DNA of 47,841 nucleotides from Candidatus Omnitrophota bacterium. Its GTDB lineage: Bacteria; Omnitrophota; Gorgyraeia; Zapsychrales; Fredricksoniimonadaceae. Positions 41,847 through 47,841 of the stretch are shown here, in pieces. Location of the stretch: positions 1 to 47,841 of the forward strand of contig JACQCF010000019.1 in the NCBI GenBank assembly GCA_016201795.1, read 5' to 3'. The position numbers and the translations under genes were made by a program. Within the stretch, counting starts at the first letter, position 1. Each line of letters starts with the position of its first letter. Under the pieces are notes generated by a model. That model saw nothing but the letters and a program-made list of their open reading frames with translations, did not search any database and was not told the origin of the DNA.

Positions 41847-43079
41847 ATGGAACCGATAGCCATTACAGGTTTGGGCGTTATTTCTCCTTCGGGAATTGAT
41901 AAACGTACATTCTGGTCGAATATTAAGGCTGGTCGCAGTACCATCGAGAAAATTGAGCGTTTTGATGCTTCACTTTACCCTTCCCGAATTGCCGGTCATG
42001 TGAAGGAATTGGAAGCCTACAGCAGCGTGTCCTCACGTTTGCTTAAGAAGATTGATTTGTTTTCGCATATGGCTCTGGTGGCCTCAGGGCTTTGTTTGGA
42101 GGATGCCAAAATCAGTTTGTCCGAGGAGGATTTAAAACGCGTCGGTATTTTTATGGGCAACGCTCTAGGCGGCTGGTTGTACGCGGAGACGGAATTACGG
42201 GATATGTATACCGAAGGTCGCGAAGGGGTGAGTCCTTTCATGGCTTCCGCCTGGTTTCCCGCGGCACCGCAAGGACAAATTTCTATTCATTATGGTATCA
42301 AAGGTTTTAGCAAAACCATCGTCGCTGACCGTGCCAGTTCTTTGATGGCCATTGCCTACGCTGCCCGTACTATTCTTCGCGGTAAATGCGATATTATTTT
42401 AGCCGGAGGTATGGAAGCGCCAGTGACACCCTACGCATTGTTATGCTGTGTGACCTCAGGGATGCTTACCAAAAATAATGATAATCCTCATAGTGCCTAC
42501 AGACCTTTTGATAAAAACCGTGATGGCTTAGCCATTGCCGAGGGAGCCGGAGTGTTGACGCTTGAACCTCACAGCCGTGTAGCTAAGCGCAATGCTCATG
42601 TGTACGCGAATATCATCGGTTACGGCACAACGACGGATGCCAGCAATCGTATCAATCCTTCCAAAGACGGTCATCAATTAGCCAGGGCCATTCGTATGGC
42701 CTTGGATGATGCGGGACTGGCGCCAAAGGACATTGATTATATTTGCGCGGATGGGGCAGGAACGACCATCGGCGATATTACCGAGACCAAAGCTATTAAG
42801 GAAGCGTTTGACGGCTATGCCAAGAAGGTTCCTGTGTCGGCGCCGAAATCCATTTTTGGCAATATGATCGGCGCCAGCGGCGCTTTGGATGTGATCACCA
42901 CGATTTTGGCCATGGAACATAGTATGGTACCAGCAACGATCAATTATCAAACACCGGATCCGCAGTGTGATTTGGATTATTGTCCTAACAAAGCTCAGTC
43001 TAAAACAATTAAGAACGCATTGATCATCAACCGCGGCCGCGGCGGGATTAATTGTGTTTTAGTTTTACAGAAATCTTAA
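41847..43079 (+). CDS. KS-beta / chain-length-factor-like ketosynthase
   Basis: 410 residues, full-length thiolase fold (EPIAITGLGVISPSGID). The catalytic Cys position is Arg162 (IVADRASSLMA), the first His is Asp302 (CADGAGTTIGD) and the second is Asn339 (KSIFGNMIGASG). Loss of all three with retention of the fold defines a chain-length-factor-type partner of the KS-alpha upstream; classical chain-length factors have Gln at the Cys site, so Arg is unusual. Predicted to form the KS-alpha/KS-beta heterodimer that sets polyketide length. Confidence 0.88.
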   Translation: MEPIAITGLGVISPSGIDKRTFWSNIKAGRSTIEKIERFDASLYPSRIAGHVKELEAYSSVSSRLLKKIDLFSHMALVASGLCLEDAKISLSEEDLKRVGIFMGNALGGWLYAETELRDMYTEGREGVSPFMASAWFPAAPQGQISIHYGIKGFSKTIVADRASSLMAIAYAARTILRGKCDIILAGGMEAPVTPYALLCCVTSGMLTKNNDNPHSAYRPFDKNRDGLAIAEGAGVLTLEPHSRVAKRNAHVYANIIGYGTTTDASNRINPSKDGHQLARAIRMALDDAGLAPKDIDYICADGAGTTIGDITETKAIKEAFDGYAKKVPVSAPKSIFGNMIGASGALDVITTILAMEHSMVPATINYQTPDPQCDLDYCPNKAQSKTIKNALIINRGRGGINCVLVLQKS

Positions 43080-43083
43080 ATTT

Positions 43084-43120
43084 CCCCCACAGATTTGCTT
43101 TGCAAATCTAGGCGTGGGGG
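43084..43120. repeat. Palindromic hairpin between KS-beta and ACP
   Basis: CCCCCAC ... GTGGGGG arms with inner AGATTTGC-TTT-GCAAATCT. The inner stem resembles the first hairpin at 24704. It lies in the 61-base gap before the ACP; it could tune the KS/ACP expression ratio or be a mobile palindrome. Confidence 0.65.
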
Positions 43121-43140
43121 CTCTTCGAGGAGAAAAAACA

Positions 43141-43383
43141 ATGCAGACACAGACCGACATCGAAAACAAAGTCAAAGCCATTTTCAAGAAAGTATTAGAT
43201 ATTAAAGAAAGTGAGATTGTTCCCGGTGCCAAGTTGGATGAATCATTGGAGATTGACTCAACGGAGATGGTGGAGATTTCGGTGGCGATCAAAAAAGAAT
43301 TAGGCATTCCTTTAAAAGACAATGAACTCAAGAAAACCCAGTCTTTCAATGAGATTGTCGGTGTATTGAAATCTAAAATATGA
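43141..43383 (+). CDS. Acyl carrier protein
   Basis: 80 residues from the ATG behind GAGGAG. Four-helix ACP pattern with the phosphopantetheine site Ser40 in LEIDSTEMVEI (usual form is LGxDSL). It carries the growing polyketide. The stop overlaps the cyclase start (ATGA). No phosphopantetheinyl transferase or malonyl transferase is in the window, so those must come from fatty-acid synthesis. Confidence 0.9.
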   Translation: MQTQTDIENKVKAIFKKVLDIKESEIVPGAKLDESLEIDSTEMVEISVAIKKELGIPLKDNELKKTQSFNEIVGVLKSKI

Positions 43384-44183
43384 AAATTATCGATTTAAGT
43401 TTACCCATTGACGATACTTTAGTTGAAACCCACGACGCCAAGATTGAGCGCATCACGCACAAGGCGGGGGTGGAGCATTTTAATTGGGTGGTGATGAATA
43501 AGCAGCCCGGCGGTCAAGAGCGTTTTGACAAGGGCGAGCGTGTAGCGACGGCCGAGGAAATTCCTGACGGAGAGATGCTGTCACTGGAAATCGTTAACTC
43601 TTCCGTGCATATGGGCTCCCATGTGGATGCACCGTTTCATTATGGCAGTATGTGTGAGGGCAAGCCGGCCAAACAAATCATGGATGTGCCGTTGGAATGG
43701 TGCTATGGCCCCGGTGTTGTTTTAAATTTTACCCATTTAAAATTTCCTGATGCGATTACTAAAGAACATGTTGTTGCGGCTTTGAAGAAAATTAATTACA
43801 ACTTGAAGCCCATGGATATCGTACTGATTTATACCGGCGGGGATAAATTGCTTGGTAGCGATGATTACGTTAATAAATATGTAGGTATGATGACGGATGC
43901 GGTGGAGTATCTGCTCGATAGCGGGATTAAGATGATGGGTATTGATACCATCGGTTTAGACCGCCCGTGCTTCTTGATGTTCAAAGAATTTTTGAGCACC
44001 AAGGATAAAAGCAAAATCTGGCCCTGCCACTTTTTGGGACGTCGTCGGGAATATTGTCATATGGAACGTTTGGGCAATTTAGGTGCTATTCCGAAACCAT
44101 TTGGATTTACAGTGAGTTGTTTGCCAGTGAAAGTAAAAAATGCGGGAGCCGGGTGGGCCCGTGTCATTGCAATTTTAGAATAG
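43380..44183 (+). CDS. Cyclase family protein (PF04199 type)
   Basis: 267 residues with the HxGTHxDxPxH-type metal motif as HMGSHVDAPFH (77-87). N-terminal IIDLSLPIDDTLVE and late GIDTIGLD are typical. The family contains kynurenine formamidases and proteins of polyketide clusters described as cyclases. Coupled to the ACP gene, so a polyketide ring-forming or ester/amide-cleaving step is likely. Confidence 0.85.
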   Translation: MKIIDLSLPIDDTLVETHDAKIERITHKAGVEHFNWVVMNKQPGGQERFDKGERVATAEEIPDGEMLSLEIVNSSVHMGSHVDAPFHYGSMCEGKPAKQIMDVPLEWCYGPGVVLNFTHLKFPDAITKEHVVAALKKINYNLKPMDIVLIYTGGDKLLGSDDYVNKYVGMMTDAVEYLLDSGIKMMGIDTIGLDRPCFLMFKEFLSTKDKSKIWPCHFLGRRREYCHMERLGNLGAIPKPFGFTVSCLPVKVKNAGAGWARVIAILE

Positions 44184-44194
44184 GAGAAAATACT

Positions 44195-44644
44195 ATGGGT
44201 CATACAGTTAATTCAGTAGTCATCAACGCACCATACGAAATAGTTTTCGATATTTCCAACAAAATCGAACGTTGGACGGAATTGTTTGGCAAAGAATATG
44301 CCAAGGCGGATGTGCTGGAGCACAAGGGCAATGAAATTACCTTCCGTTTGACCGATGAGGAAGGCAAATCCTGGGTGTCCAAGCGCTGGCTGTATAAAGA
44401 TTTGAAATTTGCCTATGCCCAACGCTGGGAGCCGTTATTTCCTTTCAACTATATGAAGATTGTTTGGTTCTATCACGAAACGTCGGAAGGAATCAAAATG
44501 ACTTGGATCCAGGATTTTGAAATGGATCCGAAGTTTACCAAATTTACTGCCGAGCAAATTGAAGGGTTCATCAATAAGCATTCGCAAGATAATATGAAAA
44601 TTTTTAAACAAGTCATCGAAGCCGAAGCGCATGTGGCAAAATAG
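44195..44644 (+). CDS. SRPBCC aromatase/cyclase (TcmN/WhiE-like)
   Basis: 149 residues from the ATG behind TAGGAGAAAA; the longer frame overlaps the upstream gene. The sequence NSVVINAPYEIVFDISNKIE then RWTELFGKEYAKADVLEHKG and ITFRLTDEEGKSWVSKR follows the START-like polyketide aromatase/cyclase family closely. Such single-domain enzymes fold and aromatise the first ring of a poly-beta-ketone bound to ACP. This is the strongest indicator of an aromatic product. Confidence 0.88.
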   Translation: MGHTVNSVVINAPYEIVFDISNKIERWTELFGKEYAKADVLEHKGNEITFRLTDEEGKSWVSKRWLYKDLKFAYAQRWEPLFPFNYMKIVWFYHETSEGIKMTWIQDFEMDPKFTKFTAEQIEGFINKHSQDNMKIFKQVIEAEAHVAK

Positions 44645-44650
44645 ATATGT

Positions 44651-44725
44651 GTGTCATTGCGAGGAGTGAAACGACGAAGCAATCCTTTAAAAAGATTGCT
44701 TCGCAAAAAGCGCTCGCAATGACAC
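44651..44725. repeat. ~70-bp palindromic repeat, copy 4
   Basis: Arms GTGTCATTGCGAGGAGTG and GCGCTCGCAATGACAC around ATCCTTTAAAAAGATT; it occupies nearly all of the gap between the aromatase and ketoreductase genes. Confidence 0.9.
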
Positions 44726-44743
44726 GAATTTAAGGAGAAATTT

Positions 44744-45529
44744 ATGGCAAATGTTTCTGTAGATTTGAGAGGCAGAGTGGCGGTGATTACCGGTGCCAGC
44801 CGCGGCATCGGCCGTGCCATTGCTACGCGTTTAGCGGAGCACGGTGCCAATGTGGTTCTGGCCGCCCGTACTCAGGGGCCGTTGGATGAAACCGTTAATG
44901 AATTAAAATTGAAATACAAGATTGACGCCATTGGTGTGCCGACGGATGTAGCTCAATTGGAAGATTTAAGGAACCTGGTGGATAAAGCTATTACCAAGTT
45001 TAAACAGATTGATATTCTTATCAACGTCGCTGGAGTCTCTAGCCAATACCCTTTTCATGAACAGCCCATTGAGGATTTTGAGAAATTGGCACATATTAAC
45101 TATTTGGGTTATGTGCGTCTGATCCGTTTGGTTATTGTCGATATGATCAAACGTAAAAGCGGGCAGATCATCAGCGTGGTCTCTGGCTCAACGTTGGTAG
45201 ACCCGATCCCGCGAGGATTTTTAATCTACAGCTCTTTGAAGATGGGTTTGCGTTCTTTTTTAAAAGGTCTGTTCTGGGAAATGCGCGAACATAATATTAA
45301 AGTAACTTCGCTTTTACCCGGGGTGGTGGCTTCTGATTTGACGGATCATCTCAAAGATGTGGCGGTACAACAACGCGACCGGCTAATGGATCCTCAAGCG
45401 GTGGCGGACATGGTGAGTTTTGCCCTGTCGGTTCCGGCGAATGCCTGTCCGCTGGAGCTGGCCGTGATTAATCAGTTGACAACCTGGACCAAACCGATTA
45501 TTGATTATAAACAAACGCAGGCGAAGTAG
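44744..45529 (+). CDS. SDR ketoreductase
   Basis: 261-residue classical short-chain dehydrogenase: NADP site VITGASRGIGRAIA, INVAG (93-97), and the catalytic Tyr162-x3-Lys166 in LIYSSLKMG with upstream Ser in SVVSGST. In type II PKS clusters such enzymes reduce one ketone of the nascent chain, fixing the first ring closure. AAGGAG ribosome site. The stop codon lies in the 28-bp repeat. Confidence 0.88.
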   Translation: MANVSVDLRGRVAVITGASRGIGRAIATRLAEHGANVVLAARTQGPLDETVNELKLKYKIDAIGVPTDVAQLEDLRNLVDKAITKFKQIDILINVAGVSSQYPFHEQPIEDFEKLAHINYLGYVRLIRLVIVDMIKRKSGQIISVVSGSTLVDPIPRGFLIYSSLKMGLRSFLKGLFWEMREHNIKVTSLLPGVVASDLTDHLKDVAVQQRDRLMDPQAVADMVSFALSVPANACPLELAVINQLTTWTKPIIDYKQTQAK

Positions 45530-45553
45530 GGGCGGGGTCACCCCGCCCGTACA
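45526..45553. repeat. 28-bp palindromic repeat, copy B
   Basis: GTAGGGGCGGGG / CCCCGCCCGTAC arms around TCA, the same family as 40106-40133. It supplies the stop codon of the ketoreductase gene. Confidence 0.8.
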
Positions 45554-45571
45554 TAAAGGGGAGTGAATGGT

Positions 45572-45805
45572 ATGGACAAAACCGTTGCTAAATTTCAAAA
45601 AAATAAATTTCAGCAGGTTCACGTCGGTATTCGGGAGTTTAAAGGCAATGACTTGGTGGATGTCCGCGTCTGGACCCAGGTGCAGGGGGGCGACCATATG
45701 GTGGCGACCGCCAAAGGAGTCAGCATCAATATTCACCTTTTGTCTGAACTCCAAAAAGCCCTCGATCAGGTAGAAAAAATTCTCAAAGAAGAAAAGATGA
45801 TTTGA
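45572..45805 (+). CDS. PC4/YdbC-like ssDNA-binding domain protein
   Basis: 77 residues from the ATG (an in-frame GTG at 45563 is too close to the AAGGGGAG site). The strands VHVGIREFKGNDLVDVRVWT then ATAKGVSINIHLLSELQKAL match the transcriptional coactivator p15/PC4 fold, which binds single-stranded DNA as a dimer. An odd member for a biosynthetic operon; it may be regulatory. Placement between ketoreductase and amidohydrolase genes, 1 base before the latter, shows cotranscription. Confidence 0.7.
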   Translation: MDKTVAKFQKNKFQQVHVGIREFKGNDLVDVRVWTQVQGGDHMVATAKGVSINIHLLSELQKALDQVEKILKEEKMI

Positions 45806-45806
45806 T

Positions 45807-46748
45807 ATGACCATTGACGCGCATAGTCATTATATGCCGCCGCAAGTGGCCCAGAAAACCTCTTTTTTTAAAGAGCATTGGTCGGATGTGAATCAACAGT
45901 TGCGTTTGATGGATGAGCATCATGTCGATCAGGCGCTTTTGGTGTATCCCACCAGCGACGCGCATATGAACATGGGTGGCTGGAGAGCTCTTTGCGATGC
46001 CTACAATCCAGCCATTGCGGATTTGGTTAAGAAACATCAGGATCGTTTCATTGGAGCGGGGATTTTACCGGTTGATTTCACCGATGCTATCACCCAAGAA
46101 TTAAAGCGCATTGAGGATTTAGGGCTGAAAGTCATCTCTTTAGCCTCCAGCTATGATGGCCGTTATTTGGATGATCCAAGATTTTTTTTAGTTTATGAAT
46201 TTGCCCAAACCAAAAGGATGCCTATCCACGTGCACCCGCAAATCATGAATCCTATCGGCGAAGAACGCGTACGTGATCCATTGCTGAGTCCTGTGTTGGA
46301 ATATGTGTTTGATGTCTCAATGTGTATCGGTCAAATGATGATGGCCGGAGTTTTTTTGAAATTTCCTGAGGTCAATTTCATCTTTGCGCATTATGGGGGG
46401 GTGCTGCCGATTGTCAAAGAGCGTTTTGATACCACCTATACGATGCTGCGGCACCGTAATTTTGTTAAAGACATTTCCAAAAACCCCAGCGAATATTTTT
46501 CTAATTTATATTTTGATACCAGCGGCTCCAAATCCAAGGCGTCTTTACTGGCCGCACTGGAGATGGCAGATTACCACCATATCTTGTGGGGATCTGACTT
46601 TCCGGCCAACTTGAATTTGGCCGATTCTTTGGGTGTTATTGCCCACACTATTTTATCTGCGCAGGAACGTAACTGCTTATTAGGCCATAATTTTAAGCAT
46701 CTGCTGGAAAGTTCAGAAACCTCAAAAATAGTGCAAAAATTCTCTTGA
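45807..46748 (+). CDS. Amidohydrolase-family decarboxylase (ACMSD/resorcylate type)
   Basis: 313 residues of amidohydrolase_2: N-terminal metal site DAHSH (H6, H8), PIHVHPQ, FIFAHYGGVLP and catalytic Asp in WGSDFPAN. The family includes aminocarboxymuconate-semialdehyde and gamma-resorcylate decarboxylases. At the end of an aromatic polyketide gene run it most likely removes CO2 from an aromatic acid product, though hydrolysis is possible. It is the last gene before the rRNA operon. Confidence 0.85.
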   Translation: MTIDAHSHYMPPQVAQKTSFFKEHWSDVNQQLRLMDEHHVDQALLVYPTSDAHMNMGGWRALCDAYNPAIADLVKKHQDRFIGAGILPVDFTDAITQELKRIEDLGLKVISLASSYDGRYLDDPRFFLVYEFAQTKRMPIHVHPQIMNPIGEERVRDPLLSPVLEYVFDVSMCIGQMMMAGVFLKFPEVNFIFAHYGGVLPIVKERFDTTYTMLRHRNFVKDISKNPSEYFSNLYFDTSGSKSKASLLAALEMADYHHILWGSDFPANLNLADSLGVIAHTILSAQERNCLLGHNFKHLLESSETSKIVQKFS

Positions 46749-46772
46749 CATTGAGGACTTATCTGATATCTT
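46745..46772 (+). promoter_or_regulatory. rRNA operon promoter
   Basis: TTGACA (46745-46750), 16-base spacer, TATCTT (46767-46772). The -35 overlaps the stop codon of the decarboxylase gene. Confidence 0.45.
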
Positions 46773-46792
46773 TATAAAACCTTTTTTACAAA

Positions 46793-46805
46793 GTTCTTTG
46801 GCAAT
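46793..46805 (+). promoter_or_regulatory. boxA-like rRNA antitermination site
   Basis: GTTCTTTGGCAAT in the leader, about 55 bases before the 16S gene, resembles the boxA element (TGxTCTTTxACA-like) in bacterial rRNA leaders that recruits NusB/S10. Confidence 0.45.
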
Positions 46806-46857
46806 CTATTGTCCAATTCAATTCAAATTAGCCAAGCATCATTTTTAAAGCCAAGCA

Positions 46858-47841
<984 letters not shown>

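Noticed and set aside
40578-43079. The two ketosynthases as ordinary fatty-acid FabF duplicates
   Set aside because: The second lacks all catalytic residues and the pair is followed by ACP, PF04199 cyclase and a TcmN-like aromatase, which is not a fatty-acid gene order. A phylogeny would still be worthwhile.

Overview
The window most likely comes from a PVC-superphylum bacterium, with Candidatus Omnitrophota the best guess. The partial 16S rRNA at the right end carries the GGATTAGGCATGCAAGTCG signature that I associate with Planctomycetes/Omnitrophota. The secreted protein at 573 has an N-terminal 'LTTYYPAP' segment that I recall as common in Omnitrophota. An LPS heptose epimerase (hldD) and several lipoproteins indicate a Gram-negative envelope. 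The phylum assignment is from memory of signatures, not from a search.

Layout. 1-3200: secreted or surface proteins (an acidic exported peptide, a repetitive beta-solenoid-like protein, a Cys-rich protein) and a Phd/PIN toxin-antitoxin pair. 3300-7550: a DsbA-like periplasmic thioredoxin-fold protein, cytochrome bd oxidase (cydAB) and an Mrp-type Fe-S carrier ATPase fused to DUF971. 7600-10580: a compact glutathione module (gshA, gshB, a CPYC glutaredoxin, a monothiol CGFS glutaredoxin, divergent bolA). 10580-17110: ABC-2 exporter, a lipoamide-dehydrogenase-like flavoprotein, dusB, a TrpD-like protein, mtaB. 17175-20160: small membrane proteins, an SGNH hydrolase, then an AT-rich patch with an orphan XRE gene and two unknown genes, preceded by what looks like a broken 5' end of miaB. 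20164-24634: miaB, nadA, metX, metW, a two-motif CDGSH protein. 24858-29971: lhgO, a CNNM-type membrane protein, lipoproteins, hldD, a coiled-coil protein.

The outstanding region is 29968-46748, about 17 kb on one strand, beginning with a PadR regulator and ending against a 16S rRNA gene. It holds a minimal type II polyketide synthase: an active ketosynthase, a second ketosynthase with all three catalytic residues replaced (KS-beta/chain-length-factor-like) and an ACP. With it are a TcmN-like SRPBCC aromatase/cyclase, a PF04199 cyclase, a ketoreductase, an ACMSD/resorcylate-decarboxylase-like amidohydrolase, a SnoaL-like protein and an acyl-CoA ligase. Embedded in the same run are a BchE-like cobalamin-binding radical SAM protein with a stand-alone PCP_red protein, and a nucleoside phosphorylase / MtnA-like isomerase / class II aldolase / aldehyde dehydrogenase block. 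That block is the gene set of the DHAP shunt, which salvages 5'-deoxynucleosides (the by-product of radical SAM chemistry), and also the set used to make fluoroacetate from a 5'-fluoronucleoside. My inference is a composite pathway for an aromatic polyketide, possibly lipid-associated, with built-in recycling or use of SAM-derived 5-deoxy sugar. I know of no described system with this composition.

Small-scale structure: four copies of a ~70-bp palindromic repeat and two of a ~28-bp one sit between co-oriented genes and sometimes supply the stop codon of the gene before. Several promoters have the -10 box only 6-7 bases before the start codon, implying leaderless mRNAs, often with TTGCTT/TTGCAT as the -35.
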